This document shows, in pieces, positions 36,442 through 49,182 of a stretch of DNA of 64,000 nt (positions are counted from its first letter, which is position 1; every line of letters starts with the position of its first letter). Source of the DNA: Bradyrhizobium sp. LTSP885 (GTDB taxonomy: Bacteria; Pseudomonadota; Alphaproteobacteria; Rhizobiales; Xanthobacteraceae); NCBI RefSeq assembly GCF_000938305.1, contig NZ_JYMT01000002.1:86033-150032 (forward strand). Direction: 5' to 3'. The notes beneath the pieces are model-generated. The model did not search any database, was not told the DNA's origin, and saw only the letters and a list, made by a program, of their open reading frames with translations. The position numbers and the translations under genes are program-made.

Positions 36442-38235
36442 ATGGCACTCAATCTGACCCCCCCAGACATCAGCGAGCTGAAACCGCGGATTACCGTCTT
36501 CGGCGTCGGTGGCGCGGGCGGTAACGCCGTCAACAACATGATCACCGCCGGGTTGCAGGGTGTCGACTTCGTCGTCGCCAACACCGACGCCCAGGCGCTG
36601 ACCATGTCGAAGGCGCAGCGGATCATCCAGATGGGCACCCAGGTGACCCAGGGCCTCGGCGCCGGTTCGCAGCCCGATGTCGGCGCAGCCGCCGCGACGG
36701 AGGTTATCGACGAGCTCCGCGATCATCTCACCGGCGCCAACATGGTGTTCGTCACCGCCGGCATGGGCGGCGGCACCGGCACGGGCGCTGCGCCCGTGAT
36801 CGCCAAGGCCGCGCGCGAGATGGGCATCCTCACGGTCGGCGTGGTGACCAAGCCGTTCCACTTCGAGGGCCAGCGCCGCATGCGCACCGCCGAGGCCGGC
36901 ATCGCCGAACTGCACAAGGTGGTCGACACGCTGCTGATCATCCCGAACCAGAACCTGTTCCGGGTCGCCAATGAGAAGACCACCTTCGCCGACGCCTTCG
37001 CGATGGCCGACCAGGTGCTCTATTCGGGCGTCGCCTGCATCACCGACCTGATGGTCAAGGAAGGCCTGATCAACCTCGACTTCGCCGACGTCCGCGCCGT
37101 GATGCGTGAGATGGGCAAGGCGATGATGGGCACCGGCGAGGCCACCGGCGAGAAGCGCGCGCTGACCGCCGCCGAAGCCGCAATCGCCAACCCGCTGATC
37201 GACGACTCATCGATGAAGGGCGCCCGCGGCCTGCTGATCTCGATCACCGGCGGCAAGGACCTGACGCTGTTCGAGGTCGACGAAGCCGCGACCCGCATCC
37301 GCGAAGAGGTCGATGCCGACGCCAACATCATCGTTGGCGCGACCTTCGACGAATCGCTTGATGGCGTCATCCGCGTTTCGGTGGTCGCGACCGGCATCGA
37401 GCAGGCCGCGATCGCGCGGGCTGCCGCTCCGGCCGCTGCGCCCGCCGCCGCCGCCGGCTCGCCGGAAAGCCGGCTGGCCGATCTGACCGCGCGCCTGCGC
37501 GCCGACAATCAGCGTCTTGCCGAGCGCACCCAGAAGATGGAACCGCCGACCGGCGTGACCGTCGCTCCGATTGCCGCGCCTGCCGCCGCCGCGCCGCAGC
37601 TGCGTCCCACTGCGAACAACGTCGAGCGCGCCGCGCTCGCCGCGATCGCCGCCGCGGTTGCTCCGGACAATTCGGCGCCGATGCAGCCGGGGTCCTACGG
37701 TGACGTGACCGTGCGCCCGATCGCCCAGAAGCCGACGCTGTTCCCCGATCATGACGCGGTCCGTGCCGAGCAGCACGAGCCGATGCCGCCCGAGACCTTC
37801 ATCCCTCAGGCGGCCGAGCGTTCGCCGGTCCGCGCCCCGCGGATGCCGAAGTTCGAGGACCTTCCGATGCCGGCGCAGGCCGAAATCCGCCAGGCGCGCG
37901 GCGAGGGCGAGGAGGAACACCCGCAGAAGACCCGGCTGTCGCTGTTGCAGCGCCTGGCCAATGTCGGCCTCGGCCGCCGCGACGAAGAGACCGAGCCGCC
38001 GATCGCGGCGCGCGCCTCCGGCCCGGCACCCTCAATGCCGCCGCTGCCCGACCGCCGGCCGGCCCGCAGCGTCGCGCAGCAGATTGCGTCGAACGAATCG
38101 CCGGTGTCGGAGTATGCGAAGCGCCCCGCGCCACAGGGGTTGGACGTTCATGGGCGTCCTGCACCTGTTGCGCCCGCGCCACAGGGCGACGACCATCTTG
38201 ATATCCCGGCCTTCCTGCGCCGGCAGGCGAACTGA
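36442..38235 (+). CDS. ftsZ: Cell division GTPase FtsZ
   Basis: 597 residues. The conserved GTPase core covers about residues 12-320: [20 protein letters not shown], the tubulin signature [10 protein letters not shown] and [11 protein letters not shown] with the T7 loop Asp. A Pro/Ala-rich linker of some 250 residues follows, far longer than in E. coli, and the C terminus [13 protein letters not shown] is the conserved peptide for FtsA and other partners. FtsZ forms the Z-ring at midcell. A strong terminator follows, so this closes the ftsQAZ unit. Confidence 0.98.
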   Translation: MALNLTPPDISELKPRITVFGVGGAGGNAVNNMITAGLQGVDFVVANTDAQALTMSKAQRIIQMGTQVTQGLGAGSQPDVGAAAATEVIDELRDHLTGANMVFVTAGMGGGTGTGAAPVIAKAAREMGILTVGVVTKPFHFEGQRRMRTAEAGIAELHKVVDTLLIIPNQNLFRVANEKTTFADAFAMADQVLYSGVACITDLMVKEGLINLDFADVRAVMREMGKAMMGTGEATGEKRALTAAEAAIANPLIDDSSMKGARGLLISITGGKDLTLFEVDEAATRIREEVDADANIIVGATFDESLDGVIRVSVVATGIEQAAIARAAAPAAAPAAAAGSPESRLADLTARLRADNQRLAERTQKMEPPTGVTVAPIAAPAAAAPQLRPTANNVERAALAAIAAAVAPDNSAPMQPGSYGDVTVRPIAQKPTLFPDHDAVRAEQHEPMPPETFIPQAAERSPVRAPRMPKFEDLPMPAQAEIRQARGEGEEEHPQKTRLSLLQRLANVGLGRRDEETEPPIAARASGPAPSMPPLPDRRPARSVAQQIASNESPVSEYAKRPAPQGLDVHGRPAPVAPAPQGDDHLDIPAFLRRQAN

Positions 38236-38261
38236 AGTTTGTTACAAATCTGGCGACCAAA

Positions 38262-38300
38262 GAAGGCCCCGGCGAGAACCGCCGGGGCCTTCGTCTTTAG
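38262..38300 (+). terminator. Intrinsic terminator after ftsZ
   Basis: A perfect 12-bp stem (GAAGGCCCCGGC / GCCGGGGCCTTC) with a 7-base loop, followed by GTCTTTAG, 26 bp after the ftsZ stop. The remainder of the gap to lpxC (38301-38584) is locally AT-rich around 38336-38360 and must hold the lpxC promoter, but no clear -35/-10 pair was picked. Confidence 0.8.
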
Positions 38301-38584
38301 TCGGATTGCCGTTCACGGTCCGGTGAGCAAGCAACTGATTTTAAATGATTAATTATTCTTCTCGTGATCAGATGCCGGTCCCGAAATGGCGTTTTTCGCT
38401 GCCGCAATTTGGTTAACCTTGGGCGTGAATGCGGCAGAGATGGGGTAACAATCGGTAAAGAAGCGTGAGTTGGCGCGGTTTAGGGCAATGACTATGGTCT
38501 GCCCGGACTTGGGGAGCTCGGACGAATCGGCCTTGGGGAAATTGGCCGCTTGTTTGGGCGAAGTCGGGTAGTGGGCATTAACGC

Positions 38585-39547
38585 ATGAAGTTCAGTCGCC
38601 AAACAACGCTTCGGTCGCAAGCCACCGTGACGGGCGTCGGCGTTCATTCTGGTCTTCCTGTTCATCTCACTTTGGGACCTGCGCCTGTTGATGCAGGTTT
38701 TATTTTTGTCCGCACCGGTCTCGACAGTGCCGACCGTGAAATTCAAGCCGTCGCCGATGCCGTGATCGCAACCGATTTTGCGACCGTGCTGGGTGACCGC
38801 GAAGGGCCGCTGGTTTCCACCGCCGAGCATGTGCTGGCCGCGCTGCGCGGCATGGGCGTCGACAACGCCACCATCGAGGTCGATGGTCCCGAAGTTCCGA
38901 TCATGGATGGCAGCGCCGCAGCTTTCGTCGCTGCGATCGACCAGGCCGGCATCGTTACCCAGCCCGCCGTCCGCCGCTTCATCCAGGTGTTGAAGCCGGT
39001 GCAGGTCAAGATCGGCAATTCCATCGGCGAGCTGCGTCCGTTCGCCGGCGGGTTCCGCGCCGAGGTCGAGATCGATTTCACCAACCCGGTAATCGGCCGT
39101 CAGAGCTTCTCCTTCAATCTGTCGCCGGAAGGTTTCCGCCGCGATATCGCGCGCGCCCGAACCTTCGGCTGCGTGGGTGACACGGCGCGGCTCTGGAGCG
39201 CCGGCTTCGCGCTCGGCGCGTCGTTCGAGAATACGGTGGTGTTCGACGAAACCCGCCTGCTGAACCCCGAGGGGCTGCGCTACGGCGACGAATGCGTCCG
39301 CCACAAGGTTCTGGACGTGATCGGCGATCTCGCACTGGCCGGTCTGCCGCTGCTTGGCAGCTACCGCTCGACGCGCGGCGGCCACAAGCTGAACCACGCG
39401 GTGCTGAAGGCGCTGCTCGCCGACCGGAGCGCCTGGCGGGTGGTCGAAGCAGAGACCGCACGGCGCCCCGCTCGCGGCCATGTGGAAGCTGGCGCAGGCA
39501 CGGTGGGCGGCATGATCGCCCCGGCCTACGGTCCGGACGTGTCCTGA
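38585..39547 (+). CDS. lpxC: UDP-3-O-acyl-N-acetylglucosamine deacetylase
   Basis: 320 residues. Starts MKFSRQTTLRSQATVTGVGVHSG-type (partly quoted: TGVGVHSG). Zinc ligands are visible as the His of TAEHVLAAL and the His/Asp of RHKVLDVIGDLAL; the second-domain catalytic His is in GGHKLNHAVLKAL. It carries out the committed step of lipid A synthesis, deacetylating UDP-3-O-acyl-GlcNAc. Placement after ftsZ is common in Gram-negative dcw clusters. Confidence 0.97.
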   Translation: MKFSRQTTLRSQATVTGVGVHSGLPVHLTLGPAPVDAGFIFVRTGLDSADREIQAVADAVIATDFATVLGDREGPLVSTAEHVLAALRGMGVDNATIEVDGPEVPIMDGSAAAFVAAIDQAGIVTQPAVRRFIQVLKPVQVKIGNSIGELRPFAGGFRAEVEIDFTNPVIGRQSFSFNLSPEGFRRDIARARTFGCVGDTARLWSAGFALGASFENTVVFDETRLLNPEGLRYGDECVRHKVLDVIGDLALAGLPLLGSYRSTRGGHKLNHAVLKALLADRSAWRVVEAETARRPARGHVEAGAGTVGGMIAPAYGPDVS

Positions 39548-39742
39548 TCGTCGCAACCGGCGTCATTCGTTCTGACTAGCTTCATTCGCCCCGGATTTCG
39601 TAGGTACCACAGCCGTTAGCAGGTGTGTCCGGCCGCCTTAATCCGGGCGGAATGGCTACGTATTCGATTGGTCGAGGACCATTTTTCGGCTAGACAGGCC
39701 TGAGGTTGCACGACACTGCGCCAATGGCACGGGGAATATTGT

Positions 39743-39765
39743 ATCCATGATCGCGGTTCATGGAT
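39743..39765. repeat. Inverted repeat upstream of bamD
   Basis: ATCCATG and CATGGAT flank ATCGCGGTT in the 269-bp gap between lpxC and bamD. It may be a terminator-like or regulatory hairpin; no T-run follows. Confidence 0.4.
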
Positions 39766-39816
39766 GGAGTGGGGCTTCGCCGTTAACCGCATCAAAGGCG
39801 TCAGGTTTTATATTTC

Positions 39817-40731
39817 ATGTCGGCAAAGCGGATGGCGCTCGAACCACGCAATTCTTCTGACGTCTCCGGCCTGAAGCAGGCCGGTCGCGCGCTGCGTCTC
39901 GCGGCGGGCCTGATCGTGCTGGCACTGCCGCTGAGCGGCTGCGGCACCGGCGCGCTCTGGGACAAGTTCATGGCCAAAGACGATACCTTCGTCGATGAGC
40001 CCGCGGACAAGCTCTACAATGAGGGCTTGTACATGATGAACCAGAAGAAGGATCTGAAGGCTGCCTCGAAGAAGTTCGAGGAAGTGGACCGCCAGCATCC
40101 CTATTCGGAGTGGGCGCGCAAGTCGCTGTTGATGTCGGCCTATTCCTATTACCAGGCCGGCGACTACGACAGCTGCATTGGCTCGGCGACCCGCTACGTC
40201 ACGCTGCATCCCGGCAGTCCGGATGCGGCCTATGCCCAGTACCTGATCGCCGCCTCGCATTACGACCAGATCCCGGACATCTCCCGCGACCAGGGCCGGA
40301 CCGAGAAGGCGATCGCGGCGCTGGAAGAGGTGGTGCGCAAGTATCCGACGTCGGAATATTCCACCACCGCCAAGTCCAAGATCGAAGCCGCGCGCGACCA
40401 GCTCGGCGGCAAGGAAATGGCGGTCGGGCGCTATTACATGGAAAAGCGCGACTTCACTGCCGCCATCAACCGGTTCAAGACGGTGGTCACGCAGTACCAG
40501 ACCACGCGCCATGTCGAAGAGGCGCTCTTCCGGCTCACCGAGGCCTATATGGCGGTCGGGATCGTCGGCGAGGCGCAGACCGCGGCCGCCGTGCTGGGGC
40601 ACAATTTTCCCGATAGCCGCTGGTACAAGGACGCCTATAATCTAGTAAAGTCGGGCGGTCTCGAGCCGAATGAAGACACCGGCTCTTACATCTCCAAGGC
40701 CTTCAGGAAACTGGGTCTCGCTAGGAACTGA
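39817..40731 (+). CDS. bamD: Outer membrane assembly lipoprotein BamD
   Basis: 304 residues. After a polar N terminus comes a hydrophobic segment ending in the lipobox LPLSGC (Cys ~46), so the mature protein is a lipoprotein. Five TPR-like repeats follow (YNEGLYMMNQKKDLKAASKKFEEVDRQHPYSEWARKSLL, quoted in part: DRQHPYSEWARKSLLMSA). It belongs to the BAM complex that inserts beta-barrel proteins. ATG 39832 would shorten the unusual long n-region. recN follows after 6 bp. Confidence 0.94.
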   Translation: MSAKRMALEPRNSSDVSGLKQAGRALRLAAGLIVLALPLSGCGTGALWDKFMAKDDTFVDEPADKLYNEGLYMMNQKKDLKAASKKFEEVDRQHPYSEWARKSLLMSAYSYYQAGDYDSCIGSATRYVTLHPGSPDAAYAQYLIAASHYDQIPDISRDQGRTEKAIAALEEVVRKYPTSEYSTTAKSKIEAARDQLGGKEMAVGRYYMEKRDFTAAINRFKTVVTQYQTTRHVEEALFRLTEAYMAVGIVGEAQTAAAVLGHNFPDSRWYKDAYNLVKSGGLEPNEDTGSYISKAFRKLGLARN

Positions 40732-40737
40732 TCCCGC

Positions 40738-44570
<3,833 letters not shown>

Positions 44571-44575
44571 TATGG

Positions 44576-44657
44576 CGTCATTCCGGGATGGTCCGCAGGA
44601 CCAGACCCGGAATCTCGAGATTCCGGGTTCGATGCTTCGCATCGCCCCGGAATGACG
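44576..44657. repeat. Palindromic repeat, CATTCCGGG family (copy 3)
   Basis: 82 bp, same orientation as the copy at 10398 but without the GTGCGCAATTGCGCAC hairpin. It separates the convergent ligA and Bcr/CflA genes and may provide a shared RNA 3' end. Confidence 0.92.
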
Positions 44658-44663
44658 AACAAG

Positions 44664-45941
44664 TCACATCATCCCCTGTTCTTCCTCCTCCGCCTGCTCG
44701 ATCAGCTCCTCGCTGACCACGATAGTTCGCCGTGGCACGATGAAGATCATCGTGCAGGCGCAGGCGATCGAGATTGCGAACAGCGCCGATGTCAGCGGCA
44801 GCGTGGTGGCGGAGTGGCCGCCGAGATAGGCGCCGAATTGCGAGATCAGCGAGCCGATGCCCTGCTGCAGGAATCCCATCGTGCCCGACGCGGTGCCGGC
44901 GGCCTCGGGGCGGATGCTGATGGCGCCGGCGGCGGAATTGGCCATCACGAAGGCGTTGGCGACCATCACGATCATCTGGGTGCCGAACAGCCAGAGCGGC
45001 GCCTGATTGAATCCCGTCAAGCTCCAGATCAGGTTCAACAGGCTGCCGCCCAATTGCAGCGCCAGGCCGAACCAGATCAGCCGCTCCAGCGAATGCCGCG
45101 GCGCAAAGCGCACGCACAGCAGATTGCCGACGAGGTAGGCGAAGCCCGTGCACGCAAACCACGCGCCATATTCGGCGCTGGTGCGGCCCATCTGCGTCAC
45201 CACGATGTAGGGGCCGCCGCCGGCGAAGGCGAAGATGATCTGCGACGCCAGCACCTGGCACAGCATGTAGCCGACGAAGGCGCGGTTGCGCAGCAGCTTG
45301 CCGAGATCGCCGCGAAAGCTGGAACTGTCGGCGCGGTCGCGACGGGTTTCCGGCAGCGCCAGCGCGATGAAGATCGTGATCGTCAGCGACGCGCCGGTGA
45401 TGAAGAACAGGATCGCGCGCCAGCCGAACGCGGTCTCCAGCAGGCCGCCGGTCAGCGGGCTCACCATCTGCGCGATCATCAGCGCGGCGACGACGAGGCT
45501 GATCATGGCCCCGACCCGCTCGCGCGGATAGAGATCGCGGATGATGGCGCGGCTGATCACCATGCCGCTGGCGCCGCCGAGCGCCTGGAAGAAGCGCGCC
45601 GCGATCAGCTGCGGCAGGGTCTCGGCGAACACCGAGCCAACACCAGCCACGACCATCAGGCCGAGCCCGGCGAGCAGCACCGGACGGCGGCCGAACTTGT
45701 CCGACAGCGGCCCCATGATCAGCTGCGACAGGGCGATGCCAACCATGTAGAGCGACACCGTCATCTGCGCGACGGAGATGTCGCGGCCGAACGTGGTCGC
45801 GAGCACCGGCAGCGCCGGCACCAGCATATAGAGCGAGATCGGCGCCACGCCCGTCATCACGACGAGCATCAGCAGCATGACCTTCGAAGTGGCGAGGTTA
45901 TCCGTACCCGCGTCGGGCGGCTTGCCCATCACGCCGTGCAT
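44664..45941 (-). CDS. Bcr/CflA family multidrug MFS transporter
   Basis: 425 residues with 12 predicted membrane helices. Family features: MLVPALPVLATTFGRDISVAQMTVSLYM (first-helix region, partly), motif A GPLSDKFGRRPVLLAG and GGASGMVISRAIIRDLYPRER. The Bcr/CflA group exports bicyclomycin, chloramphenicol, sulfonamides or cysteine-like solutes. It is likely monocistronic. ATG 45929 is an alternative start. The start lies 6 bp past no regulator that I can recognise; flanking DNA is repeats. Confidence 0.92.
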   Translation of the reverse strand: MHGVMGKPPDAGTDNLATSKVMLLMLVVMTGVAPISLYMLVPALPVLATTFGRDISVAQMTVSLYMVGIALSQLIMGPLSDKFGRRPVLLAGLGLMVVAGVGSVFAETLPQLIAARFFQALGGASGMVISRAIIRDLYPRERVGAMISLVVAALMIAQMVSPLTGGLLETAFGWRAILFFITGASLTITIFIALALPETRRDRADSSSFRGDLGKLLRNRAFVGYMLCQVLASQIIFAFAGGGPYIVVTQMGRTSAEYGAWFACTGFAYLVGNLLCVRFAPRHSLERLIWFGLALQLGGSLLNLIWSLTGFNQAPLWLFGTQMIVMVANAFVMANSAAGAISIRPEAAGTASGTMGFLQQGIGSLISQFGAYLGGHSATTLPLTSALFAISIACACTMIFIVPRRTIVVSEELIEQAEEEEQGMM

Positions 45942-46085
45942 TCAGGTCCGATCCAATGTTGTTAGTCGGACTGTAGCGATCTCGTTCGCGCGGAATACGC
46001 GTGTTTCGGCATGCGGCCATGCGTTTCGGGAGGCTGCCGTCTCATTGTCTCGTGAGGCAACACGCGTTGCGCAACAACCTCCGCT

Positions 46086-46128
46086 GTCGTCCTCCGCGAA
46101 AGCGGAGGACCCAGTATTCCAGAGGCAG
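46086..46128. repeat. Palindromic repeat, GTCCTCCGCGAAAGCGGAGGAC family
   Basis: GTCCTCCGC and GCGGAGGAC flank GAAA, then CCAGTATTCCAGAGGCAG follows. It appears next to a CATTCCGGG copy in the 45942-46226 gap. Confidence 0.75.
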
Positions 46129-46138
46129 TGTGCGAGCA

Positions 46139-46221
46139 CGTCATTCCGGGATGGTGCGCAAGCACCAGACCCGGAATCTCGAGATTCCGGGTTCGATGCT
46201 TCGCATCGCCCCGGAATGACG
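46139..46221. repeat. Palindromic repeat, CATTCCGGG family (copy 4)
   Basis: 83 bp, closely similar to the copy at 44576-44657 (GGTGCGCAAGCACC replaces GGTCCGCAGGACC). It ends 5 bp before the aminopeptidase stop codon. Confidence 0.92.
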
Positions 46222-46226
46222 GAAAG

Positions 46227-48056
46227 CTACGTCAGCACCGCCGTCGCCTCGTCGAGCCACAGCTTGGTGGCGTTGTCGTCGAGATGCGGGCGTACCACGC
46301 TGACGACGCGGGCGTGGTAGTCGTTGAGCCAGTTCAGCTCGCCTGCGCTCAGCATGCTGGTATCGATCAGCCGGCGGTCGATCGGCGCCAGGGTCAGCGT
46401 CTCGAATGCGTTGACTGGCTTCTCGGCGCCCGCGATGTCGGTGCCGATGACGAGTTCGAGGTTCTCGATCCGGATGCCGTAGGCGTCGGTCTTGTAGTAG
46501 CCGGGCTCGTTGGACAGGATCATGCCGCGCTTCAGCGGCGTGGTGCCGAGCTTTGATATTCGCGCCGGCCCTTCGTGGACGCTAAGATAGCTGCCGACGC
46601 CGTGGCCGGTGCCGTGCTCGAAATCGACGCCGGCCTGCCAAAGATATTGCCGCGCCAGCGTGTCGAGTTGCGCGCCGGTGGTGCCGTCGGGGAAGATCGC
46701 GCGCGCGATCGCCATGTGGCCGCGCAGCACCCGGGTGAAGCGGTCGCGCATCTCGTCGGTCGGCTTTCCGATCGCGATGGTGCGGGTGACGTCGGTGGTG
46801 CCGTCCTGATATTGCGCGCCGGAATCGATCAGCAGCAGATCGCCGGGCTCGATCCGGCGGTTGCTCTTGCGCGTAACACGATAATGCACGATCGCGCCGT
46901 TCGGTCCGGTGCCGGAGATGGTCGGGAACGAGACGTCCTTCAGCGCGCCGGTCTGGCGGCGGAACGTCTCCAGCGCCTCGACGGCGTCGATCTCGGTGAG
47001 CCCGCCGGAAGGCGCCTCGCCGTCGATCCAGGCGAGGAAGCGCGTCAGCGCCACCGCGTCGCGCTGGTGCGCGGTGCGGGTGCCGTCGATCTCGGTGAGG
47101 TTCTTGACTGCCTTCAACAGGCTGACCGGGTCATTGCCGCGCACCGGCTTGCCGCCGGCGCCTGAGATCAGGCGGCTTAAGGCATCCGCCGCCGTCGCGC
47201 TGTCGAGCGCGATCGAGGCGCCGCGTTTGGCGAGCTCGGTGAGTTTTGTTGTCAGTGCCGCCGGCTCCTCGACATCGGCGGATTGCTCGAGATGGTCGCG
47301 CGTCGCATTGGAGAGCTTGCGGTGATCTATGAACACCAGCGGTCGGCCCTCCTTCGGCACCAGCGCGTAGGACAGCGGCAGCGGCGTATGCGAGACGTCG
47401 GCGCCGCGGATGTTGAAGGCCCAGGCCACCGCATGGCTGTCGGAGAGCACCAGCGCATCGGTGCCGAGCTTGTTGATCTCGAGCCGGATGCGCTTGAGCT
47501 TTTCGGCTTCGATCTCGCCGGCGAATTGCGCGCCGTGGATCGTGACCGGGCCGAGCGGCGGTGCCGGCCGTTCGGTCCAGACCGTGTCGACCGGATTGCT
47601 GTCGACCGCGACCAGCTCCGCGCCGGCCTTGGCGCAGGCGGCGGCGAGACGTTCGGCTGCTGCTGATGTGTGCAGCCACGGGTCAAATCCGAGGCGGTCG
47701 CCGCTCGCGAGGTGCCGCGTCAGCCAGTGCTCCGGGGGCGGATCGACCAGCGGTTCGACCTCCCAGGCCTTGCGGTCGACCTGCTTGCCGGCCTGCAGGG
47801 TGTAGCGGCCATCGACGAAGATTGCAGCTTCCCTGGTCAGCACGATCGCCAGCCCCGCCGATCCCGTGAATCCGGTCAGCCAGGCCAGCCGCTCCTCGGC
47901 GGGGGCGACATATTCATTCTGCTGCTGGTCGGCGCGGGGAATCACGAAGCCCGTCAGCTTGCGGCGCGCCAGCTCCTCGCGGAAGGCGCTCAAGCGCGCG
48001 GTCAGCGCCACACCGCTTTCGGGTTCTTCGAATGTCTGGAAATGGGCTTCGAACAT
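46227..48056 (-). CDS. Aminopeptidase P family protein (Xaa-Pro aminopeptidase)
   Basis: 609 residues from ATG 48056; the open frame upstream contains repeat DNA. The layout matches long eukaryote-like aminopeptidase P: two creatinase-like N-terminal domains (VIPRADQQQNEYVAPAEERLAWLTGF, partly quoted) and a C-terminal pita-bread metallopeptidase domain. Metal ligands are visible: LIDSGAQYQDGTTDVTRT (two Asp), GTGHGVGSYLSVHEGP (His), LSNEPGYY (Glu) and IRIENLELV (Glu). It removes N-terminal residues before proline in the cytoplasm. Confidence 0.94.
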   Translation of the reverse strand: MFEAHFQTFEEPESGVALTARLSAFREELARRKLTGFVIPRADQQQNEYVAPAEERLAWLTGFTGSAGLAIVLTREAAIFVDGRYTLQAGKQVDRKAWEVEPLVDPPPEHWLTRHLASGDRLGFDPWLHTSAAAERLAAACAKAGAELVAVDSNPVDTVWTERPAPPLGPVTIHGAQFAGEIEAEKLKRIRLEINKLGTDALVLSDSHAVAWAFNIRGADVSHTPLPLSYALVPKEGRPLVFIDHRKLSNATRDHLEQSADVEEPAALTTKLTELAKRGASIALDSATAADALSRLISGAGGKPVRGNDPVSLLKAVKNLTEIDGTRTAHQRDAVALTRFLAWIDGEAPSGGLTEIDAVEALETFRRQTGALKDVSFPTISGTGPNGAIVHYRVTRKSNRRIEPGDLLLIDSGAQYQDGTTDVTRTIAIGKPTDEMRDRFTRVLRGHMAIARAIFPDGTTGAQLDTLARQYLWQAGVDFEHGTGHGVGSYLSVHEGPARISKLGTTPLKRGMILSNEPGYYKTDAYGIRIENLELVIGTDIAGAEKPVNAFETLTLAPIDRRLIDTSMLSAGELNWLNDYHARVVSVVRPHLDDNATKLWLDEATAVLT

Positions 48057-48081
48057 CGCTCTCGCACTCTCTTGGGATCGA

Positions 48082-48151
48082 GCATGATCATCGCGCAAAC
48101 TCTCTGCGTTTGTCGCGAGGGAAAACCGGTTTCCACTGTTCCGGTTCATGC
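48082..48151. repeat. Diverged GAGCATGAT repeat
   Basis: Shares CGTTTGTCGCGAGGGAAAACCGG and GAGCATGATC-type ends (each under 20 bases in the matching blocks) with the element at 49053-49129. It lies directly upstream of the aminopeptidase start. Confidence 0.6.
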
Positions 48152-48179
48152 CTTCAGGTGGACTTGGCTTCAGGTGGAC
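48152..48179. repeat. 12-bp direct repeat upstream of a sigma-54-like promoter
   Basis: CTTCAGGTGGAC occurs at 48152-48163 and 48168-48179, a 16-bp period. It lies ~35 bp upstream of the -24 element at 48213 and could be a regulator site or simple slippage. Confidence 0.6.
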
Positions 48180-48212
48180 AAGTTCCACAATACGGGCGGC
48201 ATGACCACAATT

Positions 48213-48228
48213 TGGCATAACTTATGCT
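48213..48228 (+). promoter_or_regulatory. Candidate sigma-54 promoter
   Basis: TGGCATAACTTATGCT has the invariant GG and GC separated by 10 bases and differs at one conserved place from TGGCAYR-N4-TTGCW. Transcription would start near 48240, 100 bp before the 61-aa ORF. A second GGCATAAC at 48237-48244 repeats the -24 half. No activator site with TGT-N10-ACA spacing was found. Confidence 0.4.
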
Positions 48229-48339
48229 TGAATCGTGGCATAACCATTAGAGAAGACGGAACGCTTTCCCTGGCAAGTCGTTCGTCTAGAGTACTGAAGT
48301 GTCCAGGAGTGTCTCAACTCAACGGCGAGGAGATACACA

Positions 48340-48525
48340 GTGCCTGCTTTCACATTTGAGAAGATCCCGCCGCCGGTTCGCCGTGGCCCGATCGCACCCA
48401 TCGAACAGAAGCAACGCGGTGTCATCGTCCAGATCCTGGACCGATTTGTCGAGGCGCGCGTCCGGCGCTCGCTGAAGCAAGGCAAGGTTGTGATCCTTCC
48501 CCGCGATCCGGCGAAGTCCAAATAG
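48340..48525 (+). CDS. Conserved-looking 61-residue basic protein
   Basis: The start is GTG 48340 with a strong GAGGAG eight bases upstream, which decides the start. The product is basic (FEKIPPPVRRGPIAPIEQKQ at the N terminus; VEARVRRSLKQGKVVILPRD at the end), with no signal peptide or membrane helix. I do not recognise a family; charge suggests nucleic acid or protein binding. Its TAG abuts the TTA (stop) of the convergent gene with no base between. Confidence 0.75.
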   Translation: MPAFTFEKIPPPVRRGPIAPIEQKQRGVIVQILDRFVEARVRRSLKQGKVVILPRDPAKSK

Positions 48526-49050
48526 TTATCCCCGCAGGTCGCAAATACTGCCCAGATCGGACGCCTTCACCACAGTCGCATTGACGACCTTTGTCCCCTC
48601 AAATTCCCGCACGATCCGCTCGTCAGGGCCGACGATTCCAAGATCGAACTCGCGGTCGGGCGTCAGCAGCGTCATTCGCTGGCCGACGATGACGACGATG
48701 GTCATGTCGAGCGGCCCGCCGGACACCGCCCATTGATGCATCTCGCTGCGGAACGGCTGCTTGCGCCAGGCGTCGGGGAAACCGGGGTCGCATCTGACCT
48801 CGAGGCCATCTTCCGACGTCGTCAGGACAAGCTTGGATCGGCTTGGTTTCCAGTGCTCCTCCAGCCGGTCATTGACCAGCCAGACGCAGCCGAAGGACCG
48901 GCATTCCGCCGGCCGGTTCGCGTAAGTCTGGCAGCCGCGCCCCGGCTTGCAATGCGGGCACCACGCGTTGGCCGGCTTTGCCAGTTGCTCGATCGCCATC
49001 ACCTTGCAGCAGAGCGTGCAGTCGCCGCACTGTCTGCCGGTTGAGGTCAT
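48526..49050 (-). CDS. Cysteine-cluster protein of YkgJ type
   Basis: 174 residues. The N-terminal CGDCTLCC (residues ~8-15), CPHCKPGRGC, and CRSFGC form the CxxCxxCC-like cluster of the YkgJ/Fe-S-cluster or zinc-chelating domain family. The C-terminal half (VRCDPGFPDAWRKQPF onward) is beta-rich and of unknown role. Such proteins are predicted to bind Zn or Fe; function is unknown. It is convergent with the 61-aa gene and lies downstream of a repeat. Confidence 0.8.
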   Translation of the reverse strand: MTSTGRQCGDCTLCCKVMAIEQLAKPANAWCPHCKPGRGCQTYANRPAECRSFGCVWLVNDRLEEHWKPSRSKLVLTTSEDGLEVRCDPGFPDAWRKQPFRSEMHQWAVSGGPLDMTIVVIVGQRMTLLTPDREFDLGIVGPDERIVREFEGTKVVNATVVKASDLGSICDLRG

Positions 49051-49052
49051 TT

Positions 49053-49129
49053 AGAGCATGATCCGGAAAAGTGGGACCCGGTTTTCCCTCGCGACAAACG
49101 CGGAACGCGTTTGCGCGGAGATCATGCTC
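49053..49129. repeat. GAGCATGAT palindromic repeat
   Basis: AGAGCATGAT and ATCATGCTC bound about 77 bp that include GTTTTCCCTCGCGACAAACG and CGGAACGCGTTTGCG. It is one of a family (21243, 48082). It starts two bases before the upstream end of the cysteine-cluster gene. Confidence 0.85.
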
Positions 49130-49141
49130 CAACAAGGAGAT

Positions 49142-49182
49142 AAGATCATGATGCGATTTCCTCTTAATCGCATCATGATCTT
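49142..49182. repeat. 17-bp-arm palindrome containing the prmA stop codon
   Basis: AAGATCATGATGCGATT and AATCGCATCATGATCTT form perfect 17-bp arms around a 7-base loop. The prmA TGA (49175-49173 on the minus strand) lies in the first-transcribed arm, so the gene's last codons enter the hairpin. It may act as a terminator or 3' end stabiliser. Confidence 0.9.

Noticed and set aside
38336..38360. TTAA-rich stretch as a CtrA site before lpxC
   Set aside because: TTAAATGATTAATT has the wrong half-site spacing (four bases, not seven).
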